Of a stretch of DNA of 64,000 bases, positions 1-11,019 are shown one piece after another. How positions within the stretch are numbered: position 1 is the first letter of the stretch; each line of letters opens with the position of its first letter. The position numbers were made by a program, and so were the translations under genes. This DNA comes from Gigaspora rosea (taxonomy: Eukaryota; Glomeromycota; Glomeromycetes; Diversisporales; Gigasporaceae), in NCBI GenBank assembly GCA_003550325.1, contig QKWP01000199.1, forward strand, positions 310,579 through 374,578. The letters run 5' to 3'. The notes below the pieces were generated by a model. The model saw nothing but the letters and a program-made list of their open reading frames with translations. It ran no database searches and was not told where the DNA came from.

Positions 1-106
1 TTTATTTATTTATTTATTTTCGGTTTGTTTTGTTTATTGATTTTCTCGTGTTCTTACTGTATTGAAATTATATTTTGGAGTTATCACAAATTATAATAGG
101 CAGGGC

Positions 107-473
107 CTATTATAATCTGCGAAGATTAATACTTTTTAAATATTTTGCACAGATTTTTTGCTAAAAAAAATCTGCGAAGAACTGCAAAAATCTAAAATTT
201 TAAAGATCTTTGCAATTTTTTAAACAAGATTCTGCACTTATTTGATAGATTTGAAGATCACTACAGATTATTAATGTTTTTAATTTTCCGATTCTATTAT
301 AATCTGTGAATATTATACTTTTTAAATATTTTCACAGATTTTTGGCAAAAAATCTGCGAAAAACTGCAAAAATCTAAATTTTGAAGATCTTTGCAATTTT
401 TTAAACAAAATTCTGCACTTATTTGATAAATTTGAACATTACTGCAGATTATTAATGTTTTTATTTTCCCGAT
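107..473. repeat. Tandem duplication, ~187-bp unit, two copies
   Basis: Two head-to-tail units start at 107 and 294 and share almost the whole sequence, including the words TTTGCAATTTTTTAAACAA and CAGATTATTAATGTTTTT. Differences are scattered substitutions and 1-2 bp indels, so the duplication is not brand new. No coding potential is visible; the short minus-strand open frame here simply follows the A+T-rich repeat. Confidence 0.85.
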
Positions 474-514
474 GAAATTCAAATATACAAAACATATATT
501 TTGTATAAATAATG

Positions 515-660
515 ATATCTTGTGATCTAGTAATCAGAATTAGATAAATTTTATACCATTCAATTCGTCTCGATGAGATGAATTGAATGGTATAAAATTT
601 ATCCAATTCTGATAATTAGATCACAAGATATTTCACTTGGCCACAATACCCCCAACTCTC
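515..660. mobile_element. Partial TIR/foldback element, same family as 62,376-62,678
   Basis: Positions 515-631 form a long inverted repeat centred on CTCGATGAG, with outer arms ATATCTTGTGATC and GATCACAAGATAT. The same foldback lies at 62,405-62,521, and the sequence to the right (632-660) also resembles the right-hand part of that longer copy. The outer TIRs of the 62-kb copy are not seen here, so this is a partial or diverged relative. Confidence 0.7.
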
Positions 661-990
661 TTATAATATGTATAAATGTTGCAAGACTCAAGATAACTAT
701 TATTTTTAGAAATTTATTAAAAATTTTTTAATTCACCTGTTAAAATTTACTTTTAACTTAGAATAGCATTATTTTTTTGAACTATAAAAACTATTTCTAT
801 TGGAAAATTGGTAAGAATCTTTCTCTATTAAAAGCAAGAGAAAAAAAAGAAGGAATTTAGAAAATATCATGAATTTTCTATAATATAGTAATCCCTGATC
901 GTTTTCATCTTTTTGAAAATAGCTGTAAACCAATTAAGTTCTTAGTTTGGCTTATTTTGATTTTCTATTTTGGATTTTGATTTTTTATTT
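634..990. other. Non-coding A+T-rich stretch
   Basis: I see no open frame, element boundary or RNA gene here. Short A-rich runs are the only structure. Confidence 0.5.
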
Positions 991-993
991 AGG

Positions 994-1350
994 GGATGGC
1001 TAAAGCTGCATTAACTTATTTGCATGGATAATACAAGCTCCTGGAGAGGAAATAGCCAATTATAGAGTGCAAATTTTGATGTTCTGAATTAGCCCAATGA
1101 AGAATTCAAACATATGCAAAAGAAAAAAAAGTAAAAATACACAAAAACTAGTGTTTAAATTGACCTTGGTACACTAATTAAAATGACGAAAATGAAATTT
1201 TACTTATATTAAATATTACTCTAACCTTATAGCCTCTAATGTTAAGACCCTAACCCTAAATTTTTATTTTATACACTTAGTTTATTTACAAAATCAGATT
1301 TTCTTTTTTGGGTTGTATTACCTATGCAAATAAGTAAAATTGGCTAAAGC
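994..1350 (-). mobile_element. RepA dispersed repeat copy (reverse orientation)
   Basis: This block is the reverse complement of 20,790-21,090 and is collinear with 41,996-42,308. Shared landmarks are CTCCTGGAGAGGAAATAGCC, the interior ACCCTAACCCTAA, and ends containing CTTATTTGCAT next to GTAATACAA in inverted orientation. The inverted ends suggest a TIR-type non-autonomous element. No protein is encoded. Confidence 0.7.
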
Positions 1351-1354
1351 CAGA

Positions 1355-1625
1355 TAAATTTATATGTTTTTGATTATTTATTTAAAATTAAAGCAAGGGT
1401 TAATTAAAATTAGAATTAGAACTTGTTTTATAGATAAAATTGTCTTCTTGATATTTGTTATTAATGCTTCTAAACGGGTTTAGATACTCATTTTTTGTAT
1501 TTTCAGTGTTTTTCACTTTTTTCTTGTTTTTGTCTCATCAGACTGATCTATAAAGTTCAAAAGTTACTATTTAATTGGCTTTTTATCATATAAATGTATC
1601 TGGCGTTAGATGACCCCCTATTTAG
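1355..1625 (+). repeat. RepA-related repeat, forward orientation
   Basis: This stretch shares the word order of the other RepA copies: an interior GGGTTA-rich part, a T-rich core (GGGTTTAGATACTCATTTTT), then TTAGATGACCCCC at the 3' side. The same order is found near 2,840-3,000, 11,020-11,170 and 57,230-57,489, with heavy divergence. Confidence 0.55.
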
Positions 1626-1859
1626 ATATGGGTATACTTAACCTAGACCTCTGATTTAGGATAGTTATTATAGACCCCTAGGGTTTAGACAAATTAAAGT
1701 AGACTCCGAATGTGATTGGTCCAAATCCAATAGCCGTTGAGTAAAAAATTCTAGGTATTTTACTATTATATTACTATTATATCTGTATATACTACTATTT
1801 ACAAGTTTTTTTCTTATGATCTTTTATATTACACTTTTTATTCATTATTTTTTATTAAT

Positions 1860-1971
1860 AATTTATTGTTATTTTTTACAATAAAAAAATAGGCAAAAAC
1901 AGCAAGAAAAAAGATAATTTATTGTTATTTTTTACAATAAATAAATAGGCAAAAATGGCAAGAAAAAAGAA
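1860..1971. repeat. 56-bp tandem duplication
   Basis: Two adjacent 56-bp units begin AATTTATTGTTATTTTTTAC and contain AATAGGCAAAAA. They differ at only a few positions, which suggests a recent slippage or unequal exchange event. Confidence 0.85.
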
Positions 1972-2269
1972 AAAAAATAAAAAAAATAAAAAATAAAAAA
2001 AAAAGAAGTTAATGAAATCTTAAGATGGTTTCACTTTACTTTATTAAAATTATTTTACTAATATCACTCTAAAGAGACAATTTACTAAAAATATTTCTGA
2101 AATTAATCAAATGATAACACTAATCTTATGTGATATCAGCACTATGTCAGCTAAATAAGCTGTCAGTAACTAGTGAAAAATAATAACTACAATGAACTCA
2201 CTTGAATATTGACTTAAAGACCTGTTAAAAATATACCAAAAAACTTAATAAAAAGCAACAAAGGCTCAT

Positions 2270-2545
2270 AACAATACCAAAAACTAAAGACAAAATTACA
2301 AAAGTGATAGAAAAACCATACCAGCTACAATAACACTAAAACAATGATACAATGAAATAATATCATATATAACTGCACCAAAAGTGATAACACAGCAATT
2401 ACCTAACAGTGGTAGCACTAAAGCAACAATACCAAAAGCTAAGACACCAAAAACAACAATACCAAAAACAACAATACCAATACCAAAAACAGAACAATGA
2501 AAGTCAACATCAAAAGCAGTGCTACCAAAAATGATGACACCAAAG
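2270..2545. repeat. Degenerate simple repeat, ACCAAAA/ACAACAATACCAAAA
   Basis: The plus strand is built from variants of ACCAAAAACAACAAT. It produces a 100-codon open frame on the minus strand that reads as hydrophobic V/F/G runs; I treat that frame as a by-product of the repeat rather than a membrane protein. Confidence 0.75.
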
Positions 2546-2829
2546 CAGCGACTATTGGGAGAAAAAAAGGAGTAAACAAAGATCAATTTTATAATCAATG
2601 CACAACAAACATTTCTATTGGCTAATTAATCAGAGGTCCACAACAAAATTTAAGACCCCTGGGGTCTAGAAGAAGTAGTTTAAACTCCAGTTCAGATTAA
2701 GTTTTCTTTTTGGGTATTTAGGGGTCGTCTAAAGCGGAGATAAATCAGATGACCAACTGCCAATCAAATCATAGAATCTTGTGTCAAGTACTGTATATTC
2801 TCGAAAATAAGCTACCTTTTTTGAAGTAC

Positions 2830-3010
2830 ATCTAAAGTCATGTGCGGTTATATGTTTTTGACTTTTTGTTTAGGGTTAGGGTAATAGTTAGTCTGGGGTC
2901 AGTGTTAGAGTTGTTCTATATAGTAAAATTGCCTCCCTGACATTTTTTGTTAATGCCCAAGGAGCATAGTGGACATTCAATTTGATTGGCTTGAAGATCA
3001 CTAGGTTACA
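2830..3010 (+). repeat. RepA-related repeat fragment
   Basis: The segment carries GTTTAGGGTTAGGGTAAT followed by TAAAATTGCC, CTGACATTTTTTGTTAATGC and GGACATTCAA, in the order seen in other RepA copies. The right part is diverged and runs into unrelated sequence. Confidence 0.55.
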
Positions 3011-3340
3011 CAATATAAAAAAAATTTTAAAGTAACTATTACTATGAAAAACTACATCGTCAATTGACAACTCGTAGTTTTACATAATAAAATTTTTTTA
3101 AACCATATTATAGTGTTCTTCAACCCTTTGCACGTCTTCTGTAAAAAAAGATCAGTATAGATCAAATATGGTAATACAGTAGGTATGAATGAGTTAATTG
3201 GTACTTATTATTAGTAAATCAGCGAAAAAATACAATGACTCGAGTTAATAGAAGTTCTAGTACTGTGTGTTGCCTTTTTTCTAAAGACAAAAAACATATT
3301 ACTAACATTTAAATACGTTAAAAGGAAACTACAGAAATGT

Positions 3341-3806
3341 GGACCAATTGTCTGGGTAGATCGAGAAGCAAACGCTGATCCAAAATTAACTAAATTGGCA
3401 TAAAATGACAACAATTTTGGCAATGGCGAATGCACTAGAAAAGTGTGCAACTATATAATCAGCCACTTAATACTTTTTAAGAGACAAAAGGAAACAGAGT
3501 ATATAGCATTTGTTTGGAATCCGTTACAATAAAGTTTTCGAATTTTAGAAGTTCCTACTAAAGACAAGGCTATGACAAAAAAATTATTGAAGCGAATTTC
3601 AACAAGTCAACAAAAGGCAAGTTGCCTTTAGCCAACAATGGGATTTAGCAGAATTTTTGGAAACAATGGAGTTAGACGAACACAAAAATAGGTACGTTTC
3701 CAGTAATCATTGGGGCATGTTTGTGCTAGTAGAGGAAGATTTTTCTGAATTAGACAGCTTTATTAATCAAGCCAAAAAAGTCAGTAAAAAAGACAGGCAA
3801 AAAAAA
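3341..3806 (+). pseudogene. Unrecognised coding-like fragments upstream of the FIP1 fragment
   Basis: Two stretches read like protein with mixed composition rather than A+T-rich noise. The first (about 3,341-3,403) reads GPIVWVDREANADPKLTKLA before a stop. The second is open from about 3,600 to 3,806 and includes DLAEFLETMELDEHKNRYV and EEDFSELDSFINQAKK. I do not recognise either domain. The second runs directly into the FIP1-like segment after an A-rich run, so it might be an N-terminal part of the same gene or a separate fragment. No start codon can be argued for. Confidence 0.35.
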
Positions 3807-4124
3807 TATTGTTTCTGCATCAAATCGTACTCCAGGAGTGGATATAAACGCTGTTGGGTCACTTGATAGAACCAGTATATATGATGTCGATTTAGATTCA
3901 GTCGAAGATAAGCCTTGAAGAAAACCAGGTAATAATTTTCAATCATTATTGTGCGCTTATATTCTAGTTCTAATTTATTTATATCGTAAACAGAAGCTGA
4001 TATAACGGATTATTTTAATTACGGGTTTAATGAGTATGCATGGAAAGCTTATTGTACGAACCAAAAACAAATGCGAAAAGATCAACATGCGCGAAAGAAA
4101 ATTCATTTAAGGCATATAAATTAA
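3805..4124 (+). pseudogene. FIP1: FIP1-like fragment (pre-mRNA 3'-end processing), with an intron
   Basis: This segment encodes the conserved core of Fip1, the subunit of the cleavage and polyadenylation factor that bridges poly(A) polymerase to the RNA-processing complex in the nucleus. The left exon (3,805-3,928) reads TPGVDINAVGSLDR, then DVDLDSVEDKP. The right exon (from 3,994) reads [20 protein letters not shown], matching the family hallmark [15 protein letters not shown]. Between them is a 65-bp GT-AG intron (3,929-3,993) at a phase that joins the reading frame. The hallmark EDKPWRKPG is broken: the Trp codon is TGA at 3,916-3,918. The frame ends at TAA 4,122-4,124, and the usual long N- and C-terminal regions are absent or unrecognisable. 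I read it as a host gene fragment copied at the DNA level. Identification rests on family memory, not a search. Confidence 0.75.
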
Positions 4125-4252
4125 TAAACCTTTCATTTTTTTTCTTTTATTTAAAACTTTGGTTTTTTTTTCATAAAGGATTCTATATATTTCCATGCTC
4201 TACATACGATCTTTCCCAAAAAATTTCTTTTCTCATAAACATTTAATATGGA

Positions 4253-4426
4253 CTTATAGCATCTAAAATACTCATGGGCAATATGCCTGAATTAATGGAG
4301 AATATTCTTAATAATCTATAAAGATTGAACTTAATTCCTTATTCTCATGCATTCTTGTAAGTCGAAATTTAGAAAAAGCAAAAGAACAACCAAATCCAGA
4401 ATTTACTTTTCAGCCTAATGATCTAT
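4253..4426 (+). pseudogene. F-box-like N-terminal fragment
   Basis: The frame from 4,253 reads ASKILMGNMPELMENILNNL and stops. After a shift the next frame reads LNSLFSCILVSRNLEKAKEQ and continues to a stop near 4,426. Together they resemble the N-terminal F-box-like module common in Rhizophagus (MP-E-L--I----DY-TL-SC-LVNR-WC), whose members are probably adaptors for SCF ubiquitin ligases. The Trp-Cys that normally follows the Arg is missing and the leucine-rich C-terminal part is absent. It lies 130 bp after the FIP1 fragment, on the same strand. The family call is from pattern memory and is moderate. Confidence 0.45.
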
Positions 4427-4512
4427 AAATGTAGCTGGAGTGATTCTTTGGGAAATTTCAAGTGGTAAACTGCTATTCCAATCGTTAAACCTTTATGCTA
4501 TTATTAATTTAT
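4422..4512 (+). pseudogene. Protein kinase subdomain IX fragment
   Basis: A ~30-codon stretch reads VAGVILWEISSGKLLFQS. It matches the DxYSxGVxLWEIxSGxxPF segment of TKL kinases that are expanded in these fungi. Nothing else of a kinase domain is present around it, and stop codons precede it in frame. It is a fossil fragment within the 3.3-5.2 kb mosaic. Confidence 0.5.
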
Positions 4513-4514
4513 CA

Positions 4515-4715
4515 AAAAAAAAATTATATTAAAATTAGGGCAGTGTCATTAATCACCTGATTATTTTTTATTAGAGGCCTACCCCCCCTCTTCCTTAATA
4601 TATAAATAGTCAGGTTCTTATATATAATTTTAACTTTTTTTACCCCCCTCCCCTCCTAAAAAATCACCTGATTTTTGTTACTCCCCTTATGATATATTTA
4701 ATTATTTTTCCAGAG
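4515..4715. other. Short spacer with C-rich and CACCTGATT words
   Basis: Two C-runs (near 4,583 and 4,645) and two direct copies of AATCACCTGATT (4,553 and 4,670) occur here. This looks like repeat DNA between two host-gene fragments. No coding potential was seen. Confidence 0.35.
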
Positions 4716-4875
4716 AAATTACGACTTATTTAACCAAAGACTTACTTGCTTTTGTAGTTGAAAATAAAGAAATACTGGCAGCCAAAGAAAAGGAAAAATT
4801 ATGTGTCCTTAGTGATTTGGTCCCTGATTTTTCGCAACATACTTTACTAATCTTTCATTTACCTATAATTTTTCA

Positions 4876-5170
4876 ATGCTTGTCCATCTGGATTCAGTCA
4901 TCATGCTTGATATTGATCCGTCGGGAATGATATTGGTATCAGAAGGTATGATTTGTTTTAAACTGTGCATTATGTTATTAAACTTGATTGCTATGATTTT
5001 TAATATCTTAACGACGGTAAATCTATAAAGGCCATGATAGCTCTATTCATTTGTGGGATATTGTATCAACCAGACAATGCATTCAAGAGTTTGTATCGCA
5101 TCGGCGAAAATCTGATGAGTGTCAAATATCATCGATCTTTACCATGGATGGCAAAGTTGATAATATTTAA
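4876..5170 (+). pseudogene. Striatin-like C-terminal WD40 fragment, with an intron
   Basis: Two exons, 4,876-4,945 and 5,031-5,170, flank an 85-bp GT-AG intron (4,946-5,030) that restores the frame at Ser-Glu-Gly-His-Asp. Exon 1 reads LVHLDSVIMLDIDPSGM. Exon 2 reads HDSSIHLWDI and then CIQEFVSHRRKSDE. This matches the penultimate WD40 repeat of striatins, scaffold subunits of STRIPAK phosphatase complexes (family pattern: AHLxAVTSLAVDPxG, CSIRLWNL, CIQEFTAHRKKF). The last repeat is lost and the frame ends at 5,168. The N-terminal caveolin-binding and coiled-coil parts are absent. It is a fragment, probably non-functional. Confidence 0.65.
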
Positions 5171-5384
5171 GGGTGATAATATTAGTCTTAAAAGTTCAAT
5201 TTATTTTTAAGTGCGAATCTCATGATTGTAATTTGAACTTAATTTGATTGTAAAATAAAATTAATATTTAAAAATTTGCCAATCTTGATTTTTTCTGTCA
5301 ATGAATGTTATAAATCAAAATCGCCATCAATTAGTGAGAATATAATAAAAGTATGTTAAAAAATTTATTTATTAAACTCTTACC

Positions 5385-5440
5385 TGGGTAACGACCCGGT
5401 TAATCCGGTTGACCTAGTTAACCCATTTAACCCGTTTATG
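5385..5440. repeat. Degenerate AACCCGGTT/AACCGGTT cluster
   Basis: The stretch strings together GACCCGGTTAATCCGGTTGACC and related words. Similar CCCGGGT/TCCGGAT words recur near 9,390-9,470 and 23,590-23,660, which suggests a dispersed family of G+C-richer islands. Confidence 0.45.
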
Positions 5441-5527
5441 ATTATATAAGAATTAGCCCTTCACGTGGCTATAGACACATTTAAACCAGAATTGGTAGAC
5501 AGAATGATCATCCAAACCAGAGAACTA

Positions 5528-5703
5528 CCGTAAAATCCGGACACGTGTACCCGGGTATTTTTATTTCTTCCGGGGTACCTCTATATGAGGGGTACACCAT
5601 ATTAAGACTATTATACCTATGTACCCGGGCATAATTCACCAACTGGCGCTTCAAACTGGCAAGGGGTACACCGCATGGGGGTACATGTGTCTGGATTTTA
5701 CAG
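5528..5703. mobile_element. 176-bp TIR element (MITE), TA target site
   Basis: The left end CCGTAAAATCCGGACACGTG is matched in inverted orientation by the right end CATGTGTCTGGATTTTACAG. A TA dinucleotide lies immediately outside each end (5,526-5,527 and 5,704-5,705), as in Tc1/mariner-type elements. The interior contains TACCCGGG words. No protein is encoded; the open frames across it on both strands come from the inverted arms. Confidence 0.75.
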
Positions 5704-5709
5704 TATATT

Positions 5710-8700
5710 TTCAAAAAAAAATAATTCTTCAGCTTTCTAGTACCAACTATGCCCTATTACTAATAGAGATGGGAAAAATGCCATTTTATAATAAAATGCG
5801 CATGGTATATAAAATGCACATGATACCGCATAATAAAAAAATTTTTTAATTTTTATCTTTATTATTGATAACAAGGTTCGAGTTGGAGAAGATGCAGATG
5901 CAGTAAGTTATCAACTAAGACAATCGTGGGTCGTAAGTAGGAATGTTAATTGTTCGGTTGGAACTTACTCGATTTCAGAAGTTGAGTCAGTATCAGATTT
6001 GATTGTTTAATCATGTGAAGTTGTATAAAATCAAATGTCAATTAGGTATAAATTTTCATATATTTTTAGTACAAATCGAAATTCACTCTTACTATATCTT
6101 TAAATTTCATGTGATGTTAGTGAAGTCGAAGTGGAGTCAACTCTAAACAGATAGAAGTAGAGTTTAAGATATTTTATTAGGTTGTAGAGCATTTAAAAAT
6201 GTATGAATATCATGTTTAAAGAATGACAGTAAAATAAGGGTTTATTAATACTTGTAATCATTGGAATGAGTCAAATAGATGAAAAATAATAGTGTTCGAA
6301 GGTTAGGCGGTCAAGAAATTATAGAAAATGGGTATGAAAAGGTATAGTTGCGAGTGCTTTAGAATATATAATTATGAATATAATACTAATACAATTTAAA
6401 TTAAAATCTCAAATTTTGTCAGAAAGTCAAACATCTATTTAATTCATTTTGTATCACTTTATTTACTACCACAATTTAAATTCAAGCAAATTGATTTACG
6501 TAAATATAATTTGATCATAACAGATAAATTTTTATGAATTAAACGCAATAATTATTCTAGCTGTCAATCTAGCGGTAAGTACCAGTAGTTAATTCGTTCA
6601 GAGCACCAAAAAAGAAGACTAAAAATAGTAAAGGAATATATGTGGGATGCAAGATCAAATAATAATATAATAGAAAGTTTTAAAATTATCATTAAATTTT
6701 AAGTACCGGTAAACTATTTATTTAGAAAGTTTATTTCGTTTTCAATAATAAAAAGGTTTTGTTTCTTGAAACATGTGTACCAGAATGTCCGTTTGGATTT
6801 TTTTTATTTGATATTCGTAATTTCAAATTCGATTTTATTTTCCCAAAATATGTTAATTTTGAAATGCCCCATACTTCACATATAAAACTTTATTATTATA
6901 TCAAAAAAAAATAACAAAATTTAAATAATAAAATTTAGAGAATTTATTATTCAGTCAACAAACTTTTATTCTGAACTATATTTTTTTGCACTAGTTCACC
7001 AAATTTTATTTATTATCGGATATATACTACATATTGCTATTCTTATGTATCGGTTACAAGCTCGTTTAAATAATATTTACTAATTTACAAAAATTATATT
7101 TTAATATTTTCATTCTATATTATTGTAATTAATATTCTAAAAAAAATACATCGATTGAAGAATTAGATAACTAATACAAATATAATTATATAAAATAGTA
7201 CCCATTAGCTACTAATAAATAGTGCCCAGGCCATACGACAAGGATGTCGGTACTAATGATGGCCTAGAAGACAATAATAGATAAGGGGAAAAAAATATAT
7301 ATACTATTCTAAATAATATATGAAGTCTATTCTATTCTAATTTAAACAAAAATTCCTACCAAAAACGCGCAGCAAGGTGAAACCCATCTTTTAGTAAGGG
7401 TAAACACACTTCCTGGATTAAAAACCATCTTGTAGTAAGAGCAAACTCTCACTTCTTGGGTAGAATTACACTAGAAACACTAAAATAACAACCAAAACCC
7501 TGCTGAAAAATTGGGTATAACAGATAATATAAATTAAATATTAAACAAATGCATACCTTTACGCCCTAGGTTACGTACATAAATAGGCTTATTTTGTACC
7601 GTGATCGTATCTCCGAAGGAATGTCATGTTCTTCTCAAGAAACTTATAAAAAAAGTTAATATAATATTGCAGTATATTTAATTCATATAGAAGAGAAAGA
7701 TGGAGAAAATTGTAATTATAGCGCTATATATATATTTTTCAAAAATGCCAAGATAAATTAATAATACTTTGGATTTTGAATAAAGAGGTGTTGTGTTCAT
7801 TTATCATCAGGTTGGCTATTCTAATGAAATAGAATTATTGGAATTTACTATTCAGCATAAGACTTCGTATCTTTATAAATAAGATTGTGACCATCGGTTT
7901 CTTGATTTTCGCTATCATAGACAAAACTATTGTCTTTTTTAATGAACCTGGCGAGTTTCTATTTTTGCATTAGTTAGTATATTACTTCAAAAACTGCATT
8001 GTAGGTTACTAAACGAACGGTACTTTTGATATTATAATTTGAAATCAATAAATACATTTGAGATTCCGTTCATGAAATAAGCTTTATTTACATTACGAAA
8101 TAGATATAATACATCAAATTCCTTGTAAATGTAATGTATGCTTTGCCAATCCTATACTAATAATGTGGCTTTCCTACTTGACCAATTTGAATTCTGATTG
8201 GAACTTATATGTCCAATTCAAATTCATTCCAATTGCATCACCCATCTCTGGTAATAAATAAATGCTTTACATAAATCTAGTGCTCGTACCTGAATAACTT
8301 TTTATCTGAAAGGTTGTAACCTTTAACAAAATTTAATAACCGGTTTTATATCCTATTCAAATAAAAGGATAACGGTTATATTCGGATAAGATATTTATAT
8401 GATTGTTGATTTATATCTACAGCATTAATGCATAAATCAAATAAAGTAACTCTATAATAATAAAGTAAAAAAATGAGAAAAATAAATAAATAAATAAAAA
8501 CGAATTAAAAATGAATTACTATATGCTCGCCTAAATATTAGATGCTAACTTTTCATACATTAAAAGAATAGTTCTAATATTCATATATATTTAACAATGT
8601 AATTAATAATTTTTACATTCCTTGCGTAGAACACATCCACATTTGTTTTTTGGCAATGGCAGGAATCTGGTCGGGTGTCATGTCTAGAAGATAATTACTA

Positions 8701-9380
8701 AATTTTTTTTAAACAAATATAAATTTATCTTTTCGACATAAAAAACTTGCATCCCCAAGTTATTCCTATTTTGTTTAGGCATGAGAAGTTCTTCTATTAC
8801 GCCAATACAAAAAGAATAATCTTTATATAAGTTATATTAATGAAAAAAAATCAATGTAATTATTAATAAGTAATTATTATCAGTAATTTATTACATTGCT
8901 GTGCATTTCACAATCGATGAAAATCGAGAAAGAACACATATTCATTCAGAATTAAATTCAGAACAACAATTCAGAATTTACGTAAATTCAGAAATGATGT
9001 AATTATGATCTGCATACAAGATGAAAATCAGAAAGAACATATGTCAATTCAGAATTTACGTAAATTCAGTATTCTGTACTGTGTAAAGTATGTAATAAAA
9101 ACATAAAGTAAGTACTTACTGTATTCATATATATAATATAATAATTATCATTATATTTACAAAAAACTGAAAGCCAGTATATATTTAAAGTGTAATTGAT
9201 TTATATCATCTATTAAATAAATATAATAAACAAACGAAATATTAAAATCATGTTCTTATTTAAAATACATTAAATTTATGATGTAGACAAGTTTTACACC
9301 GAGTGATGCTAGTATATAAATAATACGCAAATTAAAATTTTTATTATAATTGTATTTTACCCTATATTATCCTATATTAT
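5710..9380. other. Long non-coding stretch
   Basis: Most of these 3.7 kb show no supported gene. A stretch near 5,870-6,009 is open on the plus strand and reads VRVGEDADAVSYQLRQSW in mixed composition; I do not recognise it and leave it unnamed. At 8,916-9,080 there is a ~104-bp imperfect direct repeat (GATGAAAATC plus AGAAAGAACA). Near 7,370-7,470 two copies of ACCATCTTxTAGTAAG occur about 55 bp apart. The rest is A+T-rich with simple (AAAT)n runs. Confidence 0.5.
8916..9080. repeat. Imperfect ~104-bp direct repeat
   Basis: Units start at 8,916 and 9,020 with GATGAAAATC, then AGAAAGAACA and AATTTACGTAAATTCAG. The repeated TTTACGTAAA is itself a palindrome. Confidence 0.65.
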
Positions 9381-9389
9381 ATCTTAAGT

Positions 9390-9450
9390 TAACCGGATAC
9401 CTCAATAATTTATCTGTTTATCAGTTTATAATTCGGGTATCCGGATAGCC
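9390..9450. repeat. Hairpin AACCGGATACC / GGTATCCGGAT
   Basis: Two inverted 11-bp arms at about 9,391-9,402 and 9,434-9,446 enclose an A+T loop. It belongs to the same CCGGAT-word islands seen elsewhere in the window. Confidence 0.5.
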
Positions 9451-9469
9451 TAACAGTTAACCGGTTATT

Positions 9470-10670
9470 GTACCTAGGGTACGACCACTACATAAATCCC
9501 TTTCAACTCCGATTCCATAATAATAACAATTTCCAATATTACACATTCCAGCAGCGTTCCCCATCTCAAATTACTGGTGCCCAAAAAATTTTCACTATAT
9601 CGAGGGTTCTCTATGTAAATACTATTGTGACGAATGTTATTTGTACACATATGCACGACCAATTAACTGCAGTATAAATTTTTGTCAATAAAATAATGCA
9701 AATAATTACATTCGGGATAAATAAAAAGCAAAATAATATTTATAGACTACTTAGCTAAAAAGTGGTGATTCGATTTATTCTAACATCAAATTTCATAATT
9801 CGTTGCTTTTTTCCAAGATCCCTATATGCAAACCTTTCTTGATCATAATACACCGAGTTATATTATGTCGCGTTTGAGGTTAGCATTTGCGTGAAGTTGT
9901 AGCTTCAAGCACTTGGAATTGCACCGACTGAAATTGGTAGTTGAATTTAGATCTTCCGGCATGCATTAGTATTAGTTAGTAAGTTAGGTAGGTGCAGCTT
10001 CAGATGCTTGAAGTCGTAACTCCAAGCAGATGCTAATACCAAGCACGATAACAGTACAGTAATAGCTCTTCTACAGAAAAATCTAATTTGTTTGATTTAA
10101 TGATATTTGGTAAAAAGAAATGACATATGGCATAAAAATGAAATATTTTACCTCTATTTTTGTTATAGTACTAAATAACTTTGGCGAATCCGTGCGTCTA
10201 TTTAAATAAATCCAAAAAAGTTTTGAGTAATTAATGGCGAAATGATCAGAGAACCTAAAATATCCTGACCCGAATCTGTGCGGATTACAAAGTAAAGTCT
10301 TTGGCCTGCATGGCAAGAAAAGTTTTTACTTTAAGTAACTGATTTTTTTTTTGTTTTTTTTATAACTCCCTTTTGGAGACGCTCAGTAGCGTACTTTAAG
10401 TCACTGATTTTAATGGTTATATTCTATTGAATTTTGAATTTAATAGTTCTCTTATTTTTGGAATAGTATTAATTCATTCAAAACGATGTGTCAAGGGTTG
10501 GTTATAATTGATCGCTGCTGTGTAACTATATAAAATTTATACCCTTTATCTGCGATTTTCCACTTAATTTATATTTAATATTGAGAATCAAAAAGCGCAT
10601 CTTCTAATTACATGTTTTATTGAAAAAATGAAAGTTTTTCACTTTAGTCTTTAAATGCATTATTAATTAT
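9470..10670. other. Non-coding stretch
   Basis: Open frames exist on both strands at 9,468-9,677 and on the minus strand at 10,083-10,316, but they lack recognisable domains and the first pair mirror each other. Two copies of ACTTTAAGTxACTGATTTT lie near 10,328 and 10,393. Confidence 0.45.
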
Positions 10671-10674
10671 GTGC

Positions 10675-10770
10675 CGTCAAAGGAAACCTGTCATCAGACT
10701 TTAATCCGTCTATAGAAAATCTAGATTTTCTATAGAAGCTAACAATATAATTGAGGATTTTCCTTTGACG
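10675..10770. mobile_element. 96-bp foldback element
   Basis: The outer 12-bp arms CGTCAAAGGAAA and TTTCCTTTGACG are a perfect inverted repeat. The centre (10,711-10,735) is a perfect palindrome around CTAG. The intermediate parts pair poorly. No clear target-site duplication was found. Confidence 0.6.
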
Positions 10771-10799
10771 ACTCTTTGACGTATTCATATATTGAATGA

Positions 10800-11015
10800 A
10801 TGTACATAGATTTTTTGTTTGCTACGAATTTTTTATCAAATTTTTGTGTTTCACATTTCGTGTAACACAAAAATTCTCGTGATCTGGAATATTCTGATCT
10901 GCATATTTATAGCGATTTGCATTGTCCTAATTTGGACTGATATAACGATCTACATTGCATATTTGTTTACTTATTTACATTTTTTAACCAATTAAAACAA
11001 ATGTCCGCCATGCTG
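10800..11015. other. Short non-coding spacer
   Basis: No gene is seen. Words such as TTTTTGTGTTTCACA and its inverse TGTAACACAAAAA form a weak hairpin near 10,840-10,875. Confidence 0.4.
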
Positions 11016-11019
11016 CCCC

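Larger units (their letters stand above)
1612..2745. repeat. Possible ~1.1-kb segment bounded by inverted GACCCC-rich arms
   Basis: The sequence near 1,612-1,690 (with GACCCCC, ACCTCTGATT and AGACCCCTAGGG) resembles in inverted orientation the sequence near 2,630-2,740 (AATCAGAGGT, CCCCTGGGGTCT, AGGGGTCGTC). A larger element inserted in, or formed from, RepA sequence would fit. The ends are diverged and I could not fix a target-site duplication. Confidence 0.3.

Noticed and set aside
2296-2598. Hydrophobic 100-codon minus-strand frame resembling a membrane protein
   Set aside because: It is the complement of an ACCAAAA/ACAACAAT simple repeat, so the V/F/G pattern is a composition artefact.
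9468-9677. Overlapping open frames on both strands
   Set aside because: Neither has a recognisable domain, and their overlap suggests a chance open stretch.
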